DNA of 42,816 bases. It comes from JANFXS01 sp022791155 (GTDB taxonomy: Bacteria; Bacillota; Clostridia; Lachnospirales; Anaerotignaceae). This document shows positions 17,845-25,725 of the stretch, one piece after another (position 1 is the first letter of the stretch; each line of letters starts with the position of its first letter). The stretch is taken from positions 1 to 42,816 of the forward strand of contig CATJUX010000046.1 in the NCBI GenBank assembly GCA_949743895.1. The letters run 5' to 3'. The notes beneath the pieces were generated by a model. That model was given only the letters and a program-made list of their open reading frames with translations. It made no database searches and was not told where the DNA came from. The position numbers and the translations under genes were made by a program.

Positions 17845-18450
17845 TCAATTGATGTAATATTGTGAACGGAGAACAGCAGATATTATCTCCAAATAGCTTT
17901 CCACAATTCCGGAACAGGTTTTTTCCAAACTTTTTATGTCTGTGTTTAGATCTATTGATCTAAGCCTGTATGGCGCAAGATCGGCAATGCTTTTTGTTTG
18001 AAGCACAGCTTTATAGCCCTCCAAAATTTCATAAAGCTCTGCTTCGGCAGCAATTGTTTTGTTCAGTGTGTTTGAAATGGCGCCATATTCATCATCACTC
18101 AACATGCCGGCGTTTTTCATTGTTTCTATTCTCTGTGCAAACCCGGGCCACAATTCCTCAGCAGTTTTCAGCACATTCTGATGGCCTTGAAAAGTGTCAT
18201 AATCAATGCCCGAGCGGCCATAAAAAACATATTCTTCAATTTCCATATATGCAACCATGTTCAGCTCTTGAAATATATCGTTGATTTCCCTAAGCATTGT
18301 CCAGAGTCCTGCGACCTCTGCATAATCCGCCAATTCTGTTCTTGTGTATTCACGTGTTGCGGCCAATCCTGTTTCGTCAGCATATGCATCAAAAGGCATT
18401 CCGCCAAAAATAGAAAAAATCATAACAAACACCAAAAATAATTTTTTCAT
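17845..18450 (-). CDS. secreted helical protein of unknown function
   Basis: A 201-residue protein that I do not recognise. A clear signal peptide (MKKLFLVFVMIFSIFGG core, cleavage near AYA-DE at about residue 25) leads into an almost wholly alpha-helical, acidic mature region with no repeats. Cysteine occurs only once near the C-terminus (EKTCSGIV), and there is no lipobox or anchor. ATG at 18450 has TTGGAGG. No neighbour suggests a role: it converges with addB and lies downstream of a 340-base gap. Gene status is supported by the binding site, signal peptide and codon use. Confidence 0.75.
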   Translation of the reverse strand: MKKLFLVFVMIFSIFGGMPFDAYADETGLAATREYTRTELADYAEVAGLWTMLREINDIFQELNMVAYMEIEEYVFYGRSGIDYDTFQGHQNVLKTAEELWPGFAQRIETMKNAGMLSDDEYGAISNTLNKTIAAEAELYEILEGYKAVLQTKSIADLAPYRLRSIDLNTDIKSLEKTCSGIVESYLEIISAVLRSQYYIN

Positions 18451-18788
18451 AAAACCCCTCCAAAAAATTCAATTTTTCAATATGTTTTTTGTTGAAAACC
18501 GCATTAAAAATGGCCAAAGCTGCATTGTTCAAGCACATTGGAAATTTTTGTTTTAACCCGCAAACAAAATGTTGTGCTTTTTAAGCACGAGCCTCTTATA
18601 TTGTATTCGCAACAAATGCAGCAATGCACAATATGCATAGAGCTGACAAATCAGACGTTTTGCACACATTTTTTCAAGCATACAAACATGCTTGCTTGTC
18701 AATCTCAGCCAAAACGTGTTATGTTCCGCCCTAAATGCCATTGCAAAATCATTGCCAAACGCCCTTTTGGCCACAAATTGCGTCAAGC
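18451..18788. other. noncoding interval
   Basis: No gene supported. A short perfect palindrome GTGCTT-TTT-AAGCAC lies near 18575-18589. The left end holds the upstream region of the secreted-protein gene. Confidence 0.4.
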
Positions 18789-20438
18789 TCATTGCTGTAT
18801 GGCTGATATAAGGCTTGGTATAAGCTGCTTCTTCCTTGAAACCATTGATTTCACAAACACGCTGTCGCCGTCAAAATCGCCGCCAAACGCCGTCTCTATA
18901 TATTCCTTGGCTTTTTCGCCCTTAAAGAGGAGTATGCTTGATTCATCAATTATGTTTGTGAGCATGAAAACAAGCATGTCCATGCCATTTTTTGCAATGA
19001 GTTCTTCCATATATTTGTCAATCCGGCCTTTAAGCCCCGTCAAATCGACGCTGTTCATGCTTGTTATCTGTCCAACGCCAAACGACACATCTGCCGCGTT
19101 GAACTCTTTATAATCCTGATAGAATATTTCCTCCTCTGTTCTTGCCGCAAAATCACTTCCAGCCGAGAACATGCTTTCGGCAAAGTTTTGTATGTCAATT
19201 CCGGCAATTTTGGCAAGCGCCCGCGCGGCCGATTCATCAGCCGGCGTGCATGTTGGCGAGCGGAACATGAGCGTGTCCGAAAGTATGGCGGCACAAAGTA
19301 TTCCCGCAATTTCTTTTGATATTTCAACGCTGTTCTCGCAATACATCATATACACAATTGTCGCTGTGCATCCCAAAGGCTGGTTCCTGAAAAAAACGGG
19401 GTTCATGGTTTCCAAATTGCCCAAACGGTGATGATCTATGATTTCCAATATGTCGGCAAACTCAATTCCGTCAACAGCCTGATTTCTTTCATTGTGATCC
19501 ACAAGTATTATCTTCTTTTTCTCCATGTCAAGGAAGCTTCTTTTCGAAATTTGGCCTATGTATTTTCCATGACCGTCAATCACAGGGAAATATCTGTGGC
19601 GGTTTTTCGCCATAACATCTTTGACATCATTTGTGTAGTCATCAATGTTGAAAACAAGCAGATTCTCCGAAGTCATGAAATATTCTATCGGCATGCTTTT
19701 GTTGAGCAGCCTTGCCACTGTATATGTGTCATATGGCGACGAAATTATGACCGTTCCTTTCTCCTTTGCCAGTTTCAAAACGGCGTCTTTGACGTCATTG
19801 TCAGTGCAAAGAACAATGCAGCTCACTCCCAGTTCAATCGCCACAAACTGGCTCTCAAAGCGGTTGCCCATTATGACAAGGTCTTTTTCCCCAACATATT
19901 CCCCCATCATTTCAGGCGTGTTTGCCGCAATTGACACGCGGCCTTCACTGAAGCAGCCGTTTATGTCGCCGCATATTATGCGCCCGTCAAGCGTTTCAAC
20001 AATGTTTTTGTATGGCGTTGACGCCTTGGACACAACGCGGTTGTCATAAACATCCATGTCGCTTTCGGCTATGTCGCCAATTGTTATGACGCCCTCAATG
20101 CGGCCATCATCATTTGTCACCGCAAGTGTCACTGCATTTTGCTTTTTCATAAGCCCATATGCCGCCTTGAGCGATATTCCGCCACTCACGCCGTCAACCT
20201 TTTTCATTTCAATGTCACTCACTTGGCTTCTCACGTCTTTTACGAAGCCCGGCTCGTCAAACCCAAACGATTTCAGCACAAATGCAGTTTCCTTGTTTAT
20301 GTCGCCGCAACGCGCGGGCACATGCTCATTGTCGGGCGAAATTTTGTTTTTCAGGGCCGCATATGCAATGGCCGAACATATAGAGTCTGTGTCAGGGTTT
20401 TTATGCCCTATAACAGTGACACAATTTTTCCTTTTCAT
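18789..20438 (-). CDS. ppaC: manganese-dependent inorganic pyrophosphatase with CBS and DRTGG domains
   Basis: A 549-residue family II pyrophosphatase with a regulatory insert. N-terminal DHH half: GHKNPDTDS (H12, D16, D18), a first CBS domain (about 65-125), a DRTGG domain (about 130-240) and a second CBS domain (about 250-300). The DHH domain then resumes with VDHNE and DHHR, and DHHA2 ends with the substrate loop SRKKQLIPSL. CBS pairs in such enzymes bind adenine nucleotides (AMP/ADP inhibit; diadenosine polyphosphates activate when DRTGG is present). TTGGAGGTG precedes ATG at 20438. It lies 29 bases after the aminopeptidase stop on the same strand. Confidence 0.95.
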   Translation of the reverse strand: MKRKNCVTVIGHKNPDTDSICSAIAYAALKNKISPDNEHVPARCGDINKETAFVLKSFGFDEPGFVKDVRSQVSDIEMKKVDGVSGGISLKAAYGLMKKQNAVTLAVTNDDGRIEGVITIGDIAESDMDVYDNRVVSKASTPYKNIVETLDGRIICGDINGCFSEGRVSIAANTPEMMGEYVGEKDLVIMGNRFESQFVAIELGVSCIVLCTDNDVKDAVLKLAKEKGTVIISSPYDTYTVARLLNKSMPIEYFMTSENLLVFNIDDYTNDVKDVMAKNRHRYFPVIDGHGKYIGQISKRSFLDMEKKKIILVDHNERNQAVDGIEFADILEIIDHHRLGNLETMNPVFFRNQPLGCTATIVYMMYCENSVEISKEIAGILCAAILSDTLMFRSPTCTPADESAARALAKIAGIDIQNFAESMFSAGSDFAARTEEEIFYQDYKEFNAADVSFGVGQITSMNSVDLTGLKGRIDKYMEELIAKNGMDMLVFMLTNIIDESSILLFKGEKAKEYIETAFGGDFDGDSVFVKSMVSRKKQLIPSLISAIQQ

Positions 20439-20467
20439 AATACACCTCCAAATTTTTGCTTAGGTTT

Positions 20468-21580
20468 TTATATCAAATTTTCAGGATTGAGGCAAAGAAG
20501 TTCATCAATGACAAACCTTCCGTTTTTTCTGATCAAAACATCGTCAAAATATATTTCTCCGCCGCCATATTCCTCGGTTTGTATGAGCACAAGATCCCAG
20601 TGAACGGCGCTTTTGTTGCCATTTTCGGCGTCTTCATAGCAGTTGCCCGGCGTGAAGTGTATGCTTCCCATTATCTTCTCGTCAAAGAGTATGTTGTTCA
20701 TTGGTTTTGTCACATATGGATTGACCCCTATGGCAAATTCGCCAACAAACCTTGCGCCCTCGTCAGTGTCAAAAATTTTGTTGAGCTTTTCTGTGTTGTT
20801 GGCTGTTGCTTCAACAATTTTGCCGTCTTTGAATGTCAGGCTGACATTGTCAAACGTGAACGAGTTATATTCGCTTGGTGTGTTGTATGTTATTTTGCCG
20901 TTAACAGAGTTTTTCACAGGCGCTGTATACACCTCTCCATCAGGAATGTTGCACTCGCCTGCACATTTTATGGCCGGAATGTCTTTGATGGAAAATGACA
21001 AATCAGTGTCCTTTGCCACAATGCGGACTTTGTCGGTTTTGTTCATAAGCGCCACAAGGCTGTCCATTGCCTTTGACATCTTTCCATAATCAAGGTTGCA
21101 AACTTTGTAATAAAAATCTTCAAACGCCTCAAGGCTTGTGTTGGCCGATTGTGCCATGCTTGGTGTTGGGTATCTCAAAACAACCCATTTTGTTTTTGGA
21201 ACGCGTATGTCGTTCACGGGCCTTGTCACAAGAACTGAATATTTTTTGAGCTGTTCATCGCTCACGTCACTAAGCTCTCTCAAGTTGTCCTCGCCACGCA
21301 CGCCAATGAACGCATTCATTTGCTTCATTCGATCACATTCCCACGAAGCCATCATTTTGAGCTGTTCATCTTCAGCGCCCAAAAGTATCTCTCTGTCAAT
21401 TCCTGCTGTGTGCATTTCAACAAAAGGATGCGCCCCTTTTTTATAAACCTCTTTTATAATCTGTTTGACAAGCGGAATTGGCCCTGTGCCGTTGCAGCTT
21501 ATGAGCACATTTTCGCCTTTTTCAACATGACATGAATAGTCAACCAAATTTTTAGCCAATATTTTATCTCTATCATCCAT
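20468..21580 (-). CDS. M29 family aminopeptidase (AmpS/PepS type)
   Basis: A 370-residue M29 metallopeptidase, releasing N-terminal amino acids in the cytoplasm. Expected metal-ligand segments are present: CNIPDGEVYTAP, GEFAIGVNP, GSIHFTPGNCYED and SAVHWDLV. The N-terminal domain shows the usual NLVDYSCHVEKGENVLI. ATG at 21580 follows AAAAGGAG; the 27-residue extension to 21661 lacks a site. Its gene is first in a two-gene unit with ppaC. Confidence 0.93.
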   Translation of the reverse strand: MDDRDKILAKNLVDYSCHVEKGENVLISCNGTGPIPLVKQIIKEVYKKGAHPFVEMHTAGIDREILLGAEDEQLKMMASWECDRMKQMNAFIGVRGEDNLRELSDVSDEQLKKYSVLVTRPVNDIRVPKTKWVVLRYPTPSMAQSANTSLEAFEDFYYKVCNLDYGKMSKAMDSLVALMNKTDKVRIVAKDTDLSFSIKDIPAIKCAGECNIPDGEVYTAPVKNSVNGKITYNTPSEYNSFTFDNVSLTFKDGKIVEATANNTEKLNKIFDTDEGARFVGEFAIGVNPYVTKPMNNILFDEKIMGSIHFTPGNCYEDAENGNKSAVHWDLVLIQTEEYGGGEIYFDDVLIRKNGRFVIDELLCLNPENLI

Positions 21581-21897
21581 ATGAAATCTCCTTTTTGTTT
21601 GAAAAAATTGTTTGGCGCACACTTGAGCCAATAAATATGTTTCAAAAAATCCATGCTTCACTGCGTTTTCAGCAACCGCAATGAGCTGACATCAATTTTT
21701 TGCAGTGTCACAAACGCCACAGCACAAAAAAGCAGTTCAATCCAATGCAGTCATATATTATTTCTTTATTTTTTATAATGATTTATTGAATTTTATAACA
21801 CATGCCAATTCATTTGAGACTGCTGAAAAAAATTCCTGTCTGTCTATAACAATTTTACAGCCGTTTCATTCCATTTGCAATAGAACACAGCATGTTT
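21581..21897. other. noncoding interval upstream of the aminopeptidase
   Basis: AT-rich and without a supported gene. It carries the 3' flank of the lipid kinase gene and presumably the aminopeptidase promoter, but I could not pick out a well-spaced pair of hexamers. Confidence 0.4.
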
Positions 21898-22806
21898 CTA
21901 AAAATTAAAATTTGATTTAGCAATTATTTTATATGCCTTGTTCACGTTTCTTATTTCAACGCTGTTATATCTTCCGCCATATTCACCATCAACTGTCCAG
22001 TCAATGGCTTCGCGGCTTTTGACGCTCAGTTTTCCCGACTTAAACACATAAAATTCCTCTGATGAAAAATCCATCATGAGAAGCCCTGTTATGATTGACT
22101 GAAGCTGCATGGGCGTTTGAGGAGCTTTTATAAAAACACACTCAAACTTTCCATCGGCCAAGTCCACATCATGGCTTTTATACGCTTTCAGCCCGCCAAC
22201 AAAATATGAGTTTGTGATCATGCCAAATATAAATTCGCCTTCCATGACACAACCGTCATGTTCAACTCGGAGGGTGCAGCTTTTCAAGTTTGGAAGGCGC
22301 TTTATCCCTTCAAGTATATATGCCATGTGCCCCAAATAGTTTTTGACATTCTGAGGCGTTCCATAAGCCACGTCAGTGAATGCGCCAAAAGCGGCAATAT
22401 ATACAAAACACAATTTGTTCAACATTCCCATGTCAATGGAAGACAGCTTCCCTTTTATGACCATTTCAACAGCCAGCATGAGCTTTTTTGGTATCTTCAG
22501 GCTGCTTGCAAAATCATTTGTGCTTCCTGAGGGGATATACCCAACAACAGGCCGTCTTTCTTTTGGAATTTCCAAAAGACCGCTTATGCATTCATTCAGT
22601 GTTCCGTCACCGCCGCTTATCAAAAGCGTTCTAAACCGTTTTCCATGTTTGGCCACTATCTTGCGGCCGTCGCCGCGTTGTGCCGTTGGACAAACCATAA
22701 CCATGAAACCGTTTTTTGAAAGCATGTCAACAATTTCAAAAAGGCGGCTTTTCAATGTTCCTTTTCCCGAACAAGGGTTAAACACAAACAAAATTCCCGA
22801 TGCCAT
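21898..22806 (-). CDS. diacylglycerol/lipid kinase family protein (YegS/DagK type)
   Basis: A 302-residue lipid kinase: the N-terminal nucleotide loop NPCSGKG, the catalytic GGDGTLNE motif (about residues 67-74), GSTNDFA, and the C-terminal beta-rich lipid-binding domain ending in a DGEYGGRY-type motif that carries ligand residues. Likely substrate is diacylglycerol in phospholipid turnover, though related bacterial kinases use other lipids. ATG at 22806 was chosen because the TTG three codons upstream abuts the AAGGA site. A well-spaced promoter is at 22876-22904. Confidence 0.9.
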   Translation of the reverse strand: MASGILFVFNPCSGKGTLKSRLFEIVDMLSKNGFMVMVCPTAQRGDGRKIVAKHGKRFRTLLISGGDGTLNECISGLLEIPKERRPVVGYIPSGSTNDFASSLKIPKKLMLAVEMVIKGKLSSIDMGMLNKLCFVYIAAFGAFTDVAYGTPQNVKNYLGHMAYILEGIKRLPNLKSCTLRVEHDGCVMEGEFIFGMITNSYFVGGLKAYKSHDVDLADGKFECVFIKAPQTPMQLQSIITGLLMMDFSSEEFYVFKSGKLSVKSREAIDWTVDGEYGGRYNSVEIRNVNKAYKIIAKSNFNF

Positions 22807-22875
22807 CTCAATCAACCATCCTTAAAAAGTTTTAAGCTGTTACATGCACTTGCTAAAGGCAACAATTTTATTGAG

Positions 22876-22904
22876 ATTATACTATCATCATCGTTAGAAA
22901 ACAA
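22876..22904 (-). promoter_or_regulatory. sigma-A promoter of the lipid kinase gene
   Basis: TTGTTT and TATAAT, 17 bases apart on the minus strand, 70 bases upstream of the chosen start. Confidence 0.65.
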
Positions 22905-22961
22905 CACTGAACAAGCCAAAATTTTCAAAAACGATTCAAAAACAGTGAAATGGCCGCCACA

Positions 22962-23237
22962 GTGGAGCGTTTTGCGAAGCGGAATTCGAGAACCTGCTAT
23001 GTGGTTTCGTTGATCAATTTTAGCCTTCAAAAATGGTATTTTCTAAGACCGTGGGAGGGGCACAGCAAGCTCTCGAATTTCCCTTCGGGAAACGCTCCAC
23101 TTCGTTGCGCGCCGCGACTCTCACGCGGTTCGCACAGCAGGTTCTCGAATTTTGCTTACGCAAAACGGCCTTTGGCCGCCGGCGCTTTCAGCCGGTTCGC
23201 ACATCTCGGAGTTGCGAGGGCCGAATGCCCCTCCCAC
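22962..23237. repeat. hairpin-rich repeat block with 11-bp inverted ends
   Basis: An 11-bp perfect inverted repeat, GTGGGAGGGGC at 23051-23061 and GCCCCTCCCAC at 23227-23237, bounds a GC-rich 187-bp block unlike the AT-rich flanks. Inside are two direct copies of a roughly 38-bp unit (23060-23100, 23132-23168), each of the form GCACAGCA-G-TCTCGAATT plus hairpin plus AACG. A third copy lies inverted just outside at 22962-23001. The unit hairpins differ in sequence but keep pairing: TTTCCC-TTC-GGGAAA in one, TTTTGC-TTAC-GCAAAA in the other. Further hairpins are CCGCG/CGCGG and CCGGC/GCCGG, each followed by TTCGCAC. No protein is encoded. Confidence 0.7.
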
Positions 23238-23796
23238 AACCCTCCCCTGTTTGGCCACGCCTTTTGTCGGGAATTCAAGTCACCAACTTTTATTGATGTT
23301 TAACGCTGTGAGGAATTTTAGAAAATAAAAGTTACTATAAATGTTCAATTTAGTTTTTAAAATCAAACCAACAACCACAAACAAAAAACTCCCATAGATC
23401 AAATTCAACATAGCGTTCCGCGGGAAAAAACTCGAGATTCCGCTGGTTTGTGAACTGGCGCTCCCATCGGCCATGCTCCCTTTCCCAAACCGAAATTCAA
23501 AAAAATGCTGTTGAAATGTCACAAAGCAAAAATCCATTGCAAAATATACACACTGCCAAAAAATGCATCAACTTCAAACCCAGGGCAGCCCAAAACCTTC
23601 CAGTAAAATTTAATGACATTTTGCCCACAAACTGCATGAAAACATGTTTGTCACCAATTGAAAACGGCCAATTTGCGCTGTTTTCAAAAAATCAAACAAA
23701 TTTTCAACCCAATTTGCGTTCTATTTCTTACTGCATTTACTGTAAACTTGAGCAGTCACGTTCGCCAAAAATTTTTTAAAAACCCCCATTTTTCTA
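23238..23796. other. noncoding interval before acl1
   Basis: AT-rich DNA with no supported gene. Fragments near 23420-23470 (CTCGAGATTCCGCT, GGCGCTCCCATCGGCC) loosely echo the neighbouring hairpin block and may be decayed copies. Confidence 0.4.
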
Positions 23797-23827
23797 TTGA
23801 CATTCTATCTATGGCATGTTTTATAAT
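23797..23827 (+). promoter_or_regulatory. candidate promoter of acl1-acl2
   Basis: TTGACA at 23797 and TATAAT at 23822 are strong hexamers, but the 19-base spacer is long; an overlapping TTATAA gives 18. The acl1 start lies 84 bases downstream. Confidence 0.6.
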
Positions 23828-23910
23828 TCATTATAACCGGGATTTTTAATGCTTATCCCTGTACACAAAAAATCGTGCAAAACCGATCTTATTAAAAGGA
23901 GGAAATTAAA

Positions 23911-24363
23911 ATGGTTGGAGAAAAAGTGGTTCTTCATGCAATGATGAAGGGCAGTGACGGACACTATGTTGGCGGTTTGGTTAATGGAGCAAGAATCGTT
24001 CATTTCTGGGGTGATGTTGGAACAGAACTCATGGTTCGTGTTGACGGCGACATCAGCCTTTTCCTTGGCTATGAAGAAATCAATTTCACAGCTCCTGTTT
24101 ATGTTGGAGACTTCATGGAATATGTTGGCTGGATTGAAAAAGTTGGAAACACATCCTACACATGCAAATTTGAAGCATACAAAGTTGCCACAATGTGCGA
24201 CAGAACTGACATGGACATGACAGGCGTTGAGCACACAGCCGCCACAGCTTGCGTGCCTCCAATCCTTTGCGGCACAGCAACAGGAAGCCTCTACATCGCC
24301 AAAAAAGACCAAAGAGGCGAAACAGACCCGAAATTTGTTCACGAACATACATCAAAAAAATAA
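23911..24363 (+). CDS. acl1: beta-alanyl-CoA:ammonia lyase, copy 1
   Basis: A 150-residue single hotdog-fold protein, reversibly removing ammonia from beta-alanyl-CoA to give acryloyl-CoA. From memory, segments such as LVNGARIV, WGDVGTELMV, VDGDISLFLGY, FTAPVYVGDFMEY and TGSLYIAKKDQRG match the Clostridium propionicum Acl enzymes far better than the related 3-aminobutyryl-CoA lyase (Kal) of lysine fermentation. No kam or kce genes are nearby, which also disfavours Kal. AAAGGAGG precedes the ATG. It differs from copy 2 at about 14 of the first 136 residues (for example L8/H8, R43/Y43, V72/H72, T122/R122) and has an unrelated C-terminal tail. Confidence 0.85.
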   Translation: MVGEKVVLHAMMKGSDGHYVGGLVNGARIVHFWGDVGTELMVRVDGDISLFLGYEEINFTAPVYVGDFMEYVGWIEKVGNTSYTCKFEAYKVATMCDRTDMDMTGVEHTAATACVPPILCGTATGSLYIAKKDQRGETDPKFVHEHTSKK

Positions 24364-24424
24364 TTTCTTAAAAATGATTCGAACAAAACCCACAAAAAAT
24401 TGATTGATATAGGAGGAAATTATC

Positions 24425-24880
24425 ATGGTTGGAGAAAAAGTTGTACATCATATAATGATGAAAGGCGCTGACGGACACTATGTTGGCGGGCTTGTAAACG
24501 GTGCAAGAATTGTTGACATGTGGGGCGATGTTGGCACAGAACTTATGGTTTATGTTGACGGCGACATCAGCCTTTTCCTTGGCTACAAAAATGTTGAATT
24601 CACAGCTCCTGTTTATGTTGGAGACTTCATGGAATATCACGGCTGGATCGAAAAAGTTGGCAACTGCTCATACACATGCAAATTTGAAGCATATAAAGTT
24701 GCCACAATGTGCGACAGAACTGACATGGACATGACAGGCGTTGCCCACACAGCCGCCACAGCTTGCGTGCCTCCAATCCTTTGCGGCCGCGCAACAGGAA
24801 GCCTCTACATCGCCAAAAAAGACCAGAGAGGCCCTCAGAAAGATTCATTCAAAGACGCTGTTCACACAACAAGCAAATAA
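24425..24880 (+). CDS. acl2: beta-alanyl-CoA:ammonia lyase, copy 2
   Basis: A 151-residue paralogue in tandem with copy 1, 61 bases downstream with its own AGGAGG site. About 90% of the first 136 residues are identical to copy 1. At the divergent sites it agrees with my recollection of C. propionicum Acl2 (VYVDGD, EYHGW, LCGRATGSL, QRGPQ then SFK), so I number it 2. The conserved hotdog helix and acidic residues are intact. A terminator follows at once, so acl1-acl2 form a two-gene unit. The duplication is ancient enough for a distinct tail but recent or constrained enough to keep the core. Confidence 0.87.
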   Translation: MVGEKVVHHIMMKGADGHYVGGLVNGARIVDMWGDVGTELMVYVDGDISLFLGYKNVEFTAPVYVGDFMEYHGWIEKVGNCSYTCKFEAYKVATMCDRTDMDMTGVAHTAATACVPPILCGRATGSLYIAKKDQRGPQKDSFKDAVHTTSK

Positions 24881-24902
24881 TCAAACATAATTTTCAACCA
24901 CA

Positions 24903-24945
24903 AAGGCAAAGTTCCTTTTCAAAGGCTCTTTGCCTTCATTTTTGT
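24903..24945 (+). terminator. terminator of acl1-acl2
   Basis: AAAGGCAAAG pairs with CTTTGCCTT, followed by CATTTTTG, 22 bases after the acl2 stop. Confidence 0.85.
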
Positions 24946-25177
24946 TGTAACAATCACATTTTCCAAAATCGAAATCCTTCTGTTTGAAAATCCCCAAACT
25001 TTTTGCAGACCAAATTTGAAAAATGTGTTTTTTGTTTGCGAAAACACAAAATTTTTACAAATTCAAAATCACAATGCCAAATGTGTCTCTTTTCATATGT
25101 GAATGTAACATACTTCACAAATTTGTTAAAAATTTCTATGAATATATCAAAAATTATAAAATCATATAATTAATCAC

Positions 25178-25207
25178 TTGTTATTTCCCGTTGTTATGTA
25201 GTATAAT
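25178..25207 (+). promoter_or_regulatory. candidate promoter of the ABC-F transcript
   Basis: TTGTTA and a perfect TATAAT are separated by 18 bases in an AT-rich tract. If used, the mRNA would carry a leader of roughly 510 bases before the ABC-F start. Confidence 0.6.
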
Positions 25208-25419
25208 TAATTGGAATTCAAATTATGTTGCAGCTGAATTTCAAAAGTCAGTTGAAAACATAATTTGCTTCTGTGTTTTTCAGTTTGTTGTTCAAAATTC
25301 TGCAAACTAATTCACAGCCTCATTTTTCAATTTTGGATTCTGTGGGCAGAAACAAAAATCTCCCAAGCATCAGCCAAAATTTTTGTGATGAGGTCAAATT
25401 TATATTTCGAGGTGAAAAC

Positions 25420-25440
25420 ATGATTATCATTTCCTGCTGA
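25420..25440 (+). CDS. six-residue leader peptide upstream of ABC-F
   Basis: GAGGTG, five bases, then ATG and a reading frame for Met-Ile-Ile-Ile-Ser-Cys and stop. The site and spacing are as good as those of real genes here. Short hydrophobic leader peptides of this size (for example MYLIFM before msrD) control ABC-F and erm resistance genes by drug-induced ribosome stalling. It lies inside the leader of an ABC-F gene, 285 bases before its start. Translation is inferred, not shown. Confidence 0.55.
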   Translation: MIIISC

Positions 25441-25494
25441 TTTTAACTTATGGATTGGGCGTTTTTATGTTCATTGAAATCAAAAGCTTTCGTT

Positions 25495-25725
25495 GAACAA
25501 AAATGCGTTTCCAAATGCCATGAGTCATTCGCGCTTTTGTTCTCCAAAAACGCGAACAATCGTTGACTTTTGAACATGCACGGTTCAAACGTGTTTGTTT
25601 TGTCGCGCCCGCGGGAAATTTTAATCTTTTTTGGTATGCCAAATTTCGGCCTTTTTTGTGCCGGCGTAAATTCATGGCTTTTAAGATTTCTCCGCGCGCC
25701 TGTTTTTACGCCAAGGAGGTATACC
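25495..25725 (+). promoter_or_regulatory. structured attenuator-like leader of ABC-F
   Basis: Successive pairings are visible: GAACAAAA..GCG with CGC..TTTTGTTC (25495-25542); TTGAAC/GTTCAA (25570-25588); and GAAATTT/AAATTTC (25615-25647) followed by GGCCTTTTTT, a weak terminator. The last competes with CGCGGGAAAT (25610-25619) pairing with ATTTCTCCGCG (25686-25696). GGCGTAAA/TTTACGCC (25663-25712) ends directly against the ribosome binding site AAGGAGGT. GGTATGCC (25633-25640) can also pair with GGTATACC (25718-25725), covering the end of that site. Mutually exclusive folds are what an attenuator would need; regulation itself is inferred. Confidence 0.5.

Noticed and set aside
22950..23303. 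Open frames of 87-117 codons across the GC-rich hairpin block
   Set aside because: They arise from repeated hairpin sequence, have no binding sites, and encode low-complexity arginine/serine-rich strings.
23911..24880. 3-aminobutyryl-CoA ammonia lyase (Kal) of lysine fermentation
   Set aside because: Related family, but the remembered Acl sequence fits much better and no lysine-fermentation genes are present; kept as an alternative only.
25570..25725. 52-codon in-frame N-terminal extension of the ABC-F protein
   Set aside because: The ABC domain begins at the ATG at 25726 with a strong AAGGAGGT; the extension lies in the structured leader.
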